Source: Rickettsiaceae bacterium (GTDB taxonomy: Bacteria; Pseudomonadota; Alphaproteobacteria; Rickettsiales; Rickettsiaceae). Taken from it: DNA of 40,603 nucleotides. Shown here in pieces: positions 24,230 to 31,321 of this stretch. Below the pieces are notes generated by a model. The model did not search any database. It saw nothing but the letters and a program-made list of their open reading frames with translations, and had not been told where the DNA came from. The stretch is from NCBI GenBank assembly GCA_020697135.1, contig JAJFBM010000009.1:1-40603 (forward strand), written 5' to 3'. A program made the position numbers and the translations under genes. Positions within the stretch are counted from its first letter, which is position 1. Every line of letters starts with the position of its first letter.

Positions 24230-25906
24230 TTATATTTGAATATCGCCTGTTGTTTCTAGCGTGCCTTGCTCAGGAGTGGTTAGAGATATCTCTTCATCTT
24301 CATCAACTGTAACTATAATGGGTGTTTCAGTAAGGCCTAAAGCATTTTTAAAAGATTCCTTTATTGCTTTCGAATTACTTATGCTTGAAAGATTAAGATC
24401 AGTGCCGCCTACGAGAAAAGTTATAGATTTATTTGGCTGATTTTTATTTGTAATGTTGACTAAACTTCCATTATTAAAAATACCTCCATTATTAGGAGAA
24501 GATATAAATTTTTCGCCATTAATAGTAACTTCGATTACTGCATCTTTTACACTTTCATTTTGTTCTATAATCTTGTTAATATTGCCTTTTATATTATCGG
24601 TTAAAGATTGAGTGGCTATATCGAGTAAATTTACATTGGTTTTTATGTTCTCTAATACAGGTTCATCCTCTGTTCTGCTAGCCTCCTCAGAAATTTTAAT
24701 TTGACTAATATTATTAATAATATTACCAATGTTAGTTTGTTTATGGCTTTCAAGTTCATTAAGCTTATCTAAAAGCTTTATAGCTAAAGCTTCATTATTA
24801 TTTTTAGGATTGATGCTCTCATCAGTGATGCTTTTTGAGAACTCTTCGACTAAAATTCCTAAATTAGAAATTTCAGTGCTAATATTACTTGTTAAACTTT
24901 CATCTGATGATTTTATTCTTGACAGTTCGGTCCTAATTTCTCCTATTTGTTTAGCGCCTAGAGATTTTAGGTCTTCAATGTCTTTCTTTGCTCCTTTAAT
25001 TGCATCAGCTCCTGGAGCTTTAAATTTAACTTTTTCAATTTTAATATTATCGAATTTATCATTAGTTAAATAAATAGAAGTCTCGAGTAACGAGCCTACC
25101 ATATTGTCACCATTATAGATATCGTCAGGGTTTGCAAATAAATTCATTTTTCTTGTTTGGGTGAAAGTCAATGCAGAAAAGGCTTTATCAAGCTTAAGGG
25201 CATATTTCTCCGCTGCATCACTACTACTAATCCTCATGCCTAGATGCGATGCTAGTTGTATCCTGAAGCTACCACCGCTAACTCCATCGATAAGAGTTAC
25301 CCAACTATCTGCTCTTGGGTTAGTATCAACATTTGAAGCTTGATAGGTGCATTCTCCTACTTTAATCTGAATATCTACTTTATTTGGCTCAATATAAGTA
25401 ACCTCAAAGCCTTGAATCTTCCCTATAAAACTCTCATTATGATTCAATCCACTAATGTCAACTCCTGTTGGGCTGCTGCCTCCAGTTAGTTCTGTCTCGT
25501 TTATTACTATATTATTTAGTGAGAGATTAGTGCTTAATGTAAAATTATGTTGAGATTTTGTGCCTTTATATTTATAAGTTGCAGTGATTTTAGAGGATGA
25601 ATAATCGCAAGCATAAGTTGCTTTGCTAACATTTATATCTTCAGAATTATTTAGTATTGAGAGTGTATTTGTAAGAGTAGAGGGAATATCGCTTCCTATT
25701 AAGATTTCCTGCAGCGGATCATTGATTGTCGTTACAAAATTAAAAATAGTACCATTAATATCAATGAAATCTTCAATAGTAGGGTTATTTGCAAGCGTAA
25801 AGGAGGCAGTAGGTTTAGTGCCTCTAAGTGATTTCATTATAGTATCCATTACAACTCCATAAACATTATAATTTACTATTTTTACAGGTGGTATTCCTTC
25901 TGGCAT
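24230..25906 (-). CDS. Flagellin-module protein with coiled-coil insertion
   Basis: The 558-residue product starts near the linker that follows the second module of its larger paralogues (VYGVVMDTIMKSL...KPTASFT). It then has the FIDINGTIFNFV module (about 45-150), the QIKVGECTYQASNVD region (about 160-260), and the KFDNIKIEKVKF module from about 283. That last module is split. After KAPGADAIKG a helical coiled-coil segment of about 160 residues (303-465) intervenes, and the module resumes with VIEVTINGEKF and LVGGTDLNLSS. The C-terminus is acidic. It thus looks like the back half of the 1172/767-type proteins with an insertion. The start has GAGGA and a leader like that of the MQEN genes. 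No signal peptide. Confidence 0.65.
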   Translation of the reverse strand: MPEGIPPVKIVNYNVYGVVMDTIMKSLRGTKPTASFTLANNPTIEDFIDINGTIFNFVTTINDPLQEILIGSDIPSTLTNTLSILNNSEDINVSKATYACDYSSSKITATYKYKGTKSQHNFTLSTNLSLNNIVINETELTGGSSPTGVDISGLNHNESFIGKIQGFEVTYIEPNKVDIQIKVGECTYQASNVDTNPRADSWVTLIDGVSGGSFRIQLASHLGMRISSSDAAEKYALKLDKAFSALTFTQTRKMNLFANPDDIYNGDNMVGSLLETSIYLTNDKFDNIKIEKVKFKAPGADAIKGAKKDIEDLKSLGAKQIGEIRTELSRIKSSDESLTSNISTEISNLGILVEEFSKSITDESINPKNNNEALAIKLLDKLNELESHKQTNIGNIINNISQIKISEEASRTEDEPVLENIKTNVNLLDIATQSLTDNIKGNINKIIEQNESVKDAVIEVTINGEKFISSPNNGGIFNNGSLVNITNKNQPNKSITFLVGGTDLNLSSISNSKAIKESFKNALGLTETPIIVTVDEDEEISLTTPEQGTLETTGDIQI

Positions 25907-25943
25907 AAGATCCTCAATTGATAAGTTTAGTGAATAACAAGAT

Positions 25944-26087
25944 AGACCTCTTTCAAAATTAGATTTCTACTGATAATTTGTACGTCGATTCGGTACTCGA
26001 ATCCTCATGTACGAGTAAGTACACTGCGGTTCTGCGTGCCTCATCTCCTTCAAATTCTCTACCATAAACTAGTTTCGAAAGAGATCT
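25944..26087. repeat. RPE1-like palindromic element, copy 1
   Basis: This 144-base element has imperfect inverted ends: AGACCTCTTT at the left, and AGATCTCTTTCGAAACTA reading in from the right. It matches the copy at 28660-28803 with about 6 differences, in the same orientation. On the minus strand, bases 26075 down to 25959 form an uninterrupted 38-codon frame containing EFEGDEARRTAVYLL and EDSSTESTYKLSVEI. This resembles the peptide encoded by Rickettsia palindromic element RPE1 (E/REF.GD..RRTA.Y...REDSST.STYKL.VE). The name rests on my memory of that motif. Confidence 0.72.
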
Positions 26088-26199
26088 AATATGTTACGCT
26101 TAAGAGATTAAAGATAAGTTAAAGAGTAGCTTGGGATATTCTAACTATATAAAGAGAAATTATATGAGATGTTCTTAAGCTCTGTGGGATATCTTAGAG

Positions 26200-26229
26200 A
26201 GACCCTTAAGGTTTAAGCCTTGAGGGTCT
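26200..26229 (-). terminator. Terminator after the 767-residue gene
   Basis: AGACCCTTAAGG at 26200-26211 pairs with CCTTGAGGGTCT at 26218-26229 with one G-T pair and a 6-base loop. It lies about 37 bases after the stop on the minus strand. Confidence 0.7.
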
Positions 26230-26266
26230 GAGGATATTTAATATAATTTAGCAAGAATAAGTTATA

Positions 26267-28570
26267 TTAAATCTCGTCAAGATTTGTAAGACCTCCTATA
26301 GTTTCTAATTCTACTATTGGTACATCCTCTTGAAGAGATTGGACGACATAACCTTCACCAAATTTCTTATAAGCTTCTAAAGTATCAGAACTAATGTTGT
26401 CATTAGTATGTAGCGAATTTAAAGCAATATCTATATTATCCTTGCACTGAGTGGAAAGATTAAGATCATCATGAGCAATTAAAAACTCAACTTTTCGGTT
26501 GCAGTCATTTACATTATAAAGTGTTAGTAGAGAACCTTTAGCAATTACAGAACCAATGCCAGAAGCGCTTCTATAGGTTTCACCATTAATTAAGATTTCT
26601 ACTGTAGCATCAGTTTGTCCGTTAGATGCATCTGGAGCAACAAATTTGATATCTTCAATCTTAACTTTTTCAAATTTATCATTTGTAAAAAAGACTTTTG
26701 CATTTAAGAGACAGCTGATAGTTGTAGAGCCATTCTTAATATACCCACCTTCCATGAAGTCTGATATTTCTCTTTTTTGAACGGCTTTAAGCCCAGAGAA
26801 TGCATTATCAAAACGACGAGCAAATGTATCAGTGCATTCTTGGTCTCTAACCATATGCCCATTACCAGCAGCCATTTCTAATTTGAAGGAGCCTCCACCA
26901 TCTTCTTCAGATATAAAAGTAACCCAAGTAGCTGCAGGGGGTAACGTATTAATGTGAGATGCTTTATAAGTATATTCTCCAACTTTAATCGATAAGTTAA
27001 CACGATTTGTAGAGCAATATTCAGCTTCAAAACCTTGTATTATACCAATGAAAGCAGGGTTATTAGTTATCATGCTTACATCTAGACCAGATACTTTAGT
27101 GCCCCCAGTTAATGTCGCATTAGTGATTATAATATTATCTGACCTCATACAGCCACCAAGCGTAAAATAGTGATCCGTACCATTACCATAAGCTTTATAA
27201 GTTGCTTGAATCTCACCAGCATTCGATGTTGAAGAATAAGTAGCTTGAAGTACTCGTGGATCGGTAGATTTATTTAAAGCCTCTACAGTATTTTTTGTTG
27301 TTGCAGCAATATCAGCGCCAATAAGGATTTCATCCTCAGCGCCAGTATGAATTGCAGGACCTATAAATTTAAATTCTTTACCGTTAACGTTAATTATATC
27401 ACCTCTCTCGGAATAGAAAGTATGTGTATAGATAAGACGACCTGCTATAGCACCTTGGTACCCAGTAGGTGTACCATACAATCCTGGGCCAAATAGCTCA
27501 AAATTATTTTCATCTAATACTCTTACAATATAATCCCCTTTGTCGACATACATACCAGTATGAGTGGCGCTATTTACTCCATTGCCACCTGATACAGAGA
27601 TAGTCTCTCCTCCTTTGTAACCATGACCTTTAATCTTTACTTTTATTGCAGAGCCATCGGCGTTAATAAATGCATTTTCTTCGTCGATTTTTGGTCCACA
27701 ATCAACTGAATGACTTGGATTATACTTAAAAGTAAATGATGCTGTTGCTTGCCCACCTGCAATGCTATCTAGGATAGAGTCATTTAATGTACCGTACATT
27801 TGTACGTTCATTTGGGTTAAATCGCCAGCTTCCCCGCCTTTAGCTACTAAGGTTACAGGATCCACATATTTAATTCCGTTGCAAATAACTTGAGCTCCAT
27901 TTGCAGTTTTAATATAAAAGTTATTCCCTGCAACGCCTGCCGATTTGTGGATGAATATTATTTCAGAAGAGTCATTTGGATTAATCTTAATATCTACCCC
28001 TAGTAATTTCTCAAAACAACTACCTTTATGTGATATATAGTATTTAATAGCATTTTTAACTTCAAATGCAAGCTCTTCAGCAGTTTGGCTTGTTTTCGTT
28101 TTAATCTGTCCTAAAGCACCTGTGTAATTTAATTCTCTAATATCAGTGTTTTTTGCAGTAAAACTTATACCATTAATATTTAATATGTTACCATCAAGAA
28201 GATCATAACATCTAGATACATTAGCATTTAATGCGATGCCATCAGTTGCAGCACCACCTGTACCAGTGGCATTAGCAGCAGGTCCTGAATTTGTATAGGT
28301 GAAAGTGTTTGCATCAATTACTGTAATAGCTGCGTCTGCTTCATCATCAATTAAGTTTACAGCAGCAGTAAGTTTAAGGTCAATCACATCACCAGTTGAT
28401 AATCCATGATTTACCTTTGTAACAGTAACTACTTTACTGGCGTTAATTGTAGAAATTGAGTTAGAGTCAAGACTCATATATTTATAATGATTATTGCCGA
28501 ATTTAATTGATAAGTGAGCAGCTGTGTAATCTTTATTTTGTTTAGTATTAAGTGGGTGTAATTGTGGCAT
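26267..28570 (-). CDS. Flagellin-module protein, paralogue of the 1172-residue protein
   Basis: The 767-residue product begins almost directly with the first beta module (LSIKFGNNHYKYMSL...NHGLSTGD). It then carries the same modules in the same order as residues 120-815 of the protein at 20536: ILNINGISFTAKNT, KGHGYKGGETISV, GDIINVNGKEFKFI, SIKVGEYTYKASHI and KFEKVKIEDIKF...VEILINGETY. It lacks the N-terminal helices and the large helical C-terminus of that protein, and ends with about 55 acidic residues. Stretches such as TGDLTQMNVQ.YGT.NDSIL and AAGNG.MV are nearly identical between the two, pointing to fairly recent duplication or ongoing recombination. RPE1-like elements flank the gene at both ends. 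No signal peptide or D0/D1 helices. Function unknown. Confidence 0.66.
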   Translation of the reverse strand: MPQLHPLNTKQNKDYTAAHLSIKFGNNHYKYMSLDSNSISTINASKVVTVTKVNHGLSTGDVIDLKLTAAVNLIDDEADAAITVIDANTFTYTNSGPAANATGTGGAATDGIALNANVSRCYDLLDGNILNINGISFTAKNTDIRELNYTGALGQIKTKTSQTAEELAFEVKNAIKYYISHKGSCFEKLLGVDIKINPNDSSEIIFIHKSAGVAGNNFYIKTANGAQVICNGIKYVDPVTLVAKGGEAGDLTQMNVQMYGTLNDSILDSIAGGQATASFTFKYNPSHSVDCGPKIDEENAFINADGSAIKVKIKGHGYKGGETISVSGGNGVNSATHTGMYVDKGDYIVRVLDENNFELFGPGLYGTPTGYQGAIAGRLIYTHTFYSERGDIINVNGKEFKFIGPAIHTGAEDEILIGADIAATTKNTVEALNKSTDPRVLQATYSSTSNAGEIQATYKAYGNGTDHYFTLGGCMRSDNIIITNATLTGGTKVSGLDVSMITNNPAFIGIIQGFEAEYCSTNRVNLSIKVGEYTYKASHINTLPPAATWVTFISEEDGGGSFKLEMAAGNGHMVRDQECTDTFARRFDNAFSGLKAVQKREISDFMEGGYIKNGSTTISCLLNAKVFFTNDKFEKVKIEDIKFVAPDASNGQTDATVEILINGETYRSASGIGSVIAKGSLLTLYNVNDCNRKVEFLIAHDDLNLSTQCKDNIDIALNSLHTNDNISSDTLEAYKKFGEGYVVQSLQEDVPIVELETIGGLTNLDEI

Positions 28571-28659
28571 TAGTAATCCTATTATTATTTATTGTTAAAA
28601 AGACGGTTACTAGGTACTAGGAAAGAAAAATGGACGGTAAGTAATACGTGTGGGATATT

Positions 28660-28803
28660 AGACCTCTTTTGAAACTAAATTTCTACTGATATTTTGTACG
28701 TCGATTCGGTACTCGAATCCTCATGTACGAGTAAGTACACTGCGGTTCTACGTGCCTCATCTCCTTCAAATTCTCTACCATAAACTAGTTTCGAAAGAGA
28801 TCT
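28660..28803. repeat. RPE1-like palindromic element, copy 2
   Basis: Same length and orientation as copy 1. The left end AGACCTCTTTTGAAACTA pairs well with the right end read in reverse (AGATCTCTTTCGAAACTA). The minus-strand 38-codon frame (28791 down to 28675) is kept open. Of the internal differences from copy 1, one is silent (CGC to CGT) and one changes L to I near the end. Confidence 0.72.
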
Positions 28804-28806
28804 ATT

Positions 28807-28831
28807 GTATAAATTCGGTGAAAATTTATAC
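28807..28831 (-). terminator. Terminator of the uvrA-yihY-yaaA-methyltransferase operon
   Basis: GTATAAATT at 28807-28815 pairs perfectly with 28823-28831 around a 7-base loop. It lies on the minus strand about 120 bases after the methyltransferase stop and directly abuts the RPE1-like element. Confidence 0.5.
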
Positions 28832-28948
28832 GACAAAAACTAATTTAACTTATGCCTCTAATTTTTATTATGTGAATATTTAGTGAAAATAAACAAGATA
28901 ATTTAAGGTGTGGTTTATTAAAATTTTACTAATGAAGCGTTTTTACAA

Positions 28949-29722
28949 TTACTTACAAACTGTAAAACTTATAATCTCAAAAAGCTCTTCAAATGGCTCA
29001 GTATAAATGGTTTCAAGGTATTTGAGAGTTGCTCTGTTTAAAGCATAATTAGTAGAATGATGGAAACAAGACGACTCTCCCATATATTTTAAATCACTCA
29101 TGAGCGAGAAAATATTTTGGTATTCTACGGCAACAGTTTCTTTCTCTGTTACAATATTCTTAAAGCCAATATTTTGTAACAGCCCTGTGATAGTCTCATG
29201 CTCAATCATTGGTGATATGTGTGGAAAGTGAGGGCTTGCGGCCATCATCTCAGCCTTGATTAGTTTTGTGCGAAAATCTTTTAAAGAATTACCCCCAATA
29301 AAACTTGCAATGAAGGTGCCATTTGGGGTGAGGGCGCTTTTAACTTCAAGCAAAAATCTTGGTAAATCATTTATCCAATGAATATTAAGGGATGATAGAA
29401 TTAGATCGAATGAATTCTCCTGAAAGCATAATTGCTCCTCATCAAGAACAATTTTAATATTGCTTGGGTTGCTTCTTATTGCTTGTTCAGCAATATCTGT
29501 TGTAATGATTGTAGAGTTTTTATAATTCTCATATAACAACTCTGTTAAGCTTCCTCTTCTTGCGCCAATTTCTAAAATTTTTGTAGGTAAATAATTTAAA
29601 TCTTCCAATTTGCTAAAAATAGTTTCAGCAGAATAGTCGAATAAAAAATCATATTCTTTATCAGAAAATGCAGCCCTGTTACGATGATGCTTTAGCTTGT
29701 TGCGAGAAAATATTACACTCAC
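28949..29722 (-). CDS. BioC/NDUFAF5-like SAM-dependent methyltransferase
   Basis: This 257-residue class I methyltransferase has the opening RNKLKHHRNRAAFSDKEYDF typical of alphaproteobacterial BioC/NDUFAF5-like proteins. The SAM-binding motif I is ILEIGARRGSLTELLYE (normally G.G; here GARRG). An acidic residue follows in IITTDIAEQAI, and a motif IV-like DLILSSLNIHWINDLP comes next. NDUFAF5 acts on a complex I subunit; bacterial relatives are not well defined, and a biotin-pathway role would need the other bio genes, which are not here. The start overlaps the end of yaaA by 4 bases, so the two are co-translated. Confidence 0.82.
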   Translation of the reverse strand: MSVIFSRNKLKHHRNRAAFSDKEYDFLFDYSAETIFSKLEDLNYLPTKILEIGARRGSLTELLYENYKNSTIITTDIAEQAIRSNPSNIKIVLDEEQLCFQENSFDLILSSLNIHWINDLPRFLLEVKSALTPNGTFIASFIGGNSLKDFRTKLIKAEMMAASPHFPHISPMIEHETITGLLQNIGFKNIVTEKETVAVEYQNIFSLMSDLKYMGESSCFHHSTNYALNRATLKYLETIYTEPFEELFEIISFTVCK

Positions 29723-30477
29723 CTTACAAATACCAATTCTTTATCGTTAGAGAGTTCTGGCCTATAAATATAGCCATTTACACAGAATTTTTTTAATTGC
29801 TCTGGCGTATCAATCCTGTTTGTAATAATAAAATCAGCCATCATGCCGCGGGCTTTTTTAGCCAACAATCCAATTGTTTGTAGCTTTCCATTTTTATTTT
29901 CTTTAAAAGAAATACTGATAAAATTACCCTCAAGCTTTTTATAGTTAATCACACTTGCATATTCCTCTGAGGAGAGATTAACTAATATTGGGCTTCGCAT
30001 TTGTGCAAGTTCCCTATTAATGCACAATGTGATTTTATCTTGCCAAAAGTGGTAAAGATCTTTCCCTTTAGGATTTTCAATGCGTATTGCCATTTCTAAC
30101 CTATAAGGCTGGATAAGATCCAAAGGCTTTAATAACCCATAAAGCCCAGAAATTATTCTCAAATGCGAATTAGCAAATTTAAAATCTTCAGGCGTATATT
30201 TGTCAGGATTCATTGCATTATAAACATCCCCAGTATAAGCAAGAATAGCGGGTTTAGATGCCTGAGCTGCAGAATTAAATTGTTGAAATTTATCGTAAGT
30301 ACTACTCGACAATTTTGCACTTAAGCTCATTAATATTGCAATCTCTTCTGTCGACAATTTTTTGCAGATACTTACAAGTTCCTCAGCATCATTAGAGAAT
30401 TCTGGAACGGTACTTTTAATATTATTTGTAAGCAAACTAAAATCTTGCGTTTTTGAAGGAGATAAAATAGTGAGCAT
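29719..30477 (-). CDS. yaaA: Peroxide-stress protein YaaA (UPF0246)
   Basis: YaaA-family proteins lower free iron damage during peroxide stress and bind DNA in E. coli. The 252-residue product has the family landmarks LTILSPSKTQDF at the N-terminus, PAILAYTGDVYNAM, ISGLYGLLKPLDLIQPYRLEM, and VNLSSEEYASV followed by FKENKNGK, with KKARGMMADFII near the end. Length is normal. It is the third gene of a tight minus-strand operon: 7 bases after yihY, and a 4-base overlap with the methyltransferase. Confidence 0.95.
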   Translation of the reverse strand: MLTILSPSKTQDFSLLTNNIKSTVPEFSNDAEELVSICKKLSTEEIAILMSLSAKLSSSTYDKFQQFNSAAQASKPAILAYTGDVYNAMNPDKYTPEDFKFANSHLRIISGLYGLLKPLDLIQPYRLEMAIRIENPKGKDLYHFWQDKITLCINRELAQMRSPILVNLSSEEYASVINYKKLEGNFISISFKENKNGKLQTIGLLAKKARGMMADFIITNRIDTPEQLKKFCVNGYIYRPELSNDKELVFVR

Positions 30478-30484
30478 TTGATGA

Positions 30485-31303
30485 TTATTTCTTCTTGTTA
30501 TAAAGATGATTAAAAGCTGCTCCGTAGATAAAGACCATATTAATTACATAGAAAAAGAGTAATGTAACTATAATACTACCGAGTGATCCATAAATTAAAC
30601 TAAGTTGGTTATAATAAATAATATATTTTGAGATGAAGACACCAGTTAAAATCCATAAAATTGAGGTCATTAAAGCGCCAGGTATAACGCTGGTGAAATT
30701 TAATTTAGTATTAGGAATAACATAATATAAAGCTGATACGGTAAAAAATACGGCTAGAAAGATAATACCATATCTAAGATATGTAATGACAGGGCTAAGG
30801 GTGCTTAGTAAATCTTGAAATGCAGGTATTTTATTCAAAAGAAATGGCACAATAACTAATAGTAGCATAACAATGCTAATCATAATAGAAATAGCTAAAA
30901 ATTGTGCAATACTTAAAAACCTACGCCATATATAGGTAGGAGGTGTTGATACTTCATATATACGGTTTAATATAGTTCTAAGCCCTTCTACGAATGAGGA
31001 AGCGGTCCAAATACTGCCAACAATAGCAAGAGTCATAAGACTTTGAGGAGGAGCTTTTAGTATTTCTTGCACTCGTGCTTCGATCGCTATTGTTGCATCT
31101 TTTGGCATACTATTTAAAAATATTTTTACAAATTGCTCTCCAAGTTCGGAGGCACCAAAGAAAGCTGTAAGGGCAAGAAAAAAAACTATAAAAGGAAATA
31201 GTGATAAGAGAATCATGAAGGACATATAGCCTGCATGTTCTACTCCATCATCATCGATAGTTTTGTAGAAAGATTTATATAAGCAGTAAGCAAATTTTAG
31301 CAT
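30485..31303 (-). CDS. YihY/BrkB-family inner-membrane protein
   Basis: The 272-residue product has about six transmembrane helices and the family features of YihY (formerly called RNase BN). These are GYMSFMILLSLFPFIVFFLA near the N-terminus, GSIWTASSFVEGLRTILNRIYEV in the middle, and SLIYGSLGSIIVTLLFFYVI near the C-terminus. Its biochemical role is unknown; the RNase activity once ascribed to it belongs to another protein. It lies 18 bases after uvrA and 7 bases before yaaA in the same operon. Confidence 0.9.
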   Translation of the reverse strand: MLKFAYCLYKSFYKTIDDDGVEHAGYMSFMILLSLFPFIVFFLALTAFFGASELGEQFVKIFLNSMPKDATIAIEARVQEILKAPPQSLMTLAIVGSIWTASSFVEGLRTILNRIYEVSTPPTYIWRRFLSIAQFLAISIMISIVMLLLVIVPFLLNKIPAFQDLLSTLSPVITYLRYGIIFLAVFFTVSALYYVIPNTKLNFTSVIPGALMTSILWILTGVFISKYIIYYNQLSLIYGSLGSIIVTLLFFYVINMVFIYGAAFNHLYNKKK

Positions 31304-31321
31304 AATATTCTTATTGAAATT

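Larger units (their letters stand above)
25907..26266. other. 360-base gap holding an RPE1-like element and a terminator
   Basis: There is no gene in this gap. It contains the ribosome-binding site of the 558-residue gene, the 144-base palindromic element at 25944-26087, and the terminator hairpin of the 767-residue gene at 26200-26229. Bases 26088-26199 show nothing I recognise. Confidence 0.7.
28571..28948. other. 378-base gap with an RPE1-like element and a terminator
   Basis: There is no gene here. The gap includes the upstream region of the 767-residue gene, the second RPE1-like element (28660-28803), and the hairpin at 28807-28831 that probably ends the uvrA operon. Bases 28832-28948 show nothing I recognise. 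Confidence 0.7.

Noticed and set aside
25981-26030. tRNA-like TCGAATCC sequence in the palindromic element
   Set aside because: No acceptor, D or anticodon arms can be drawn around it, and the same bases are explained by the RPE1-like repeat.
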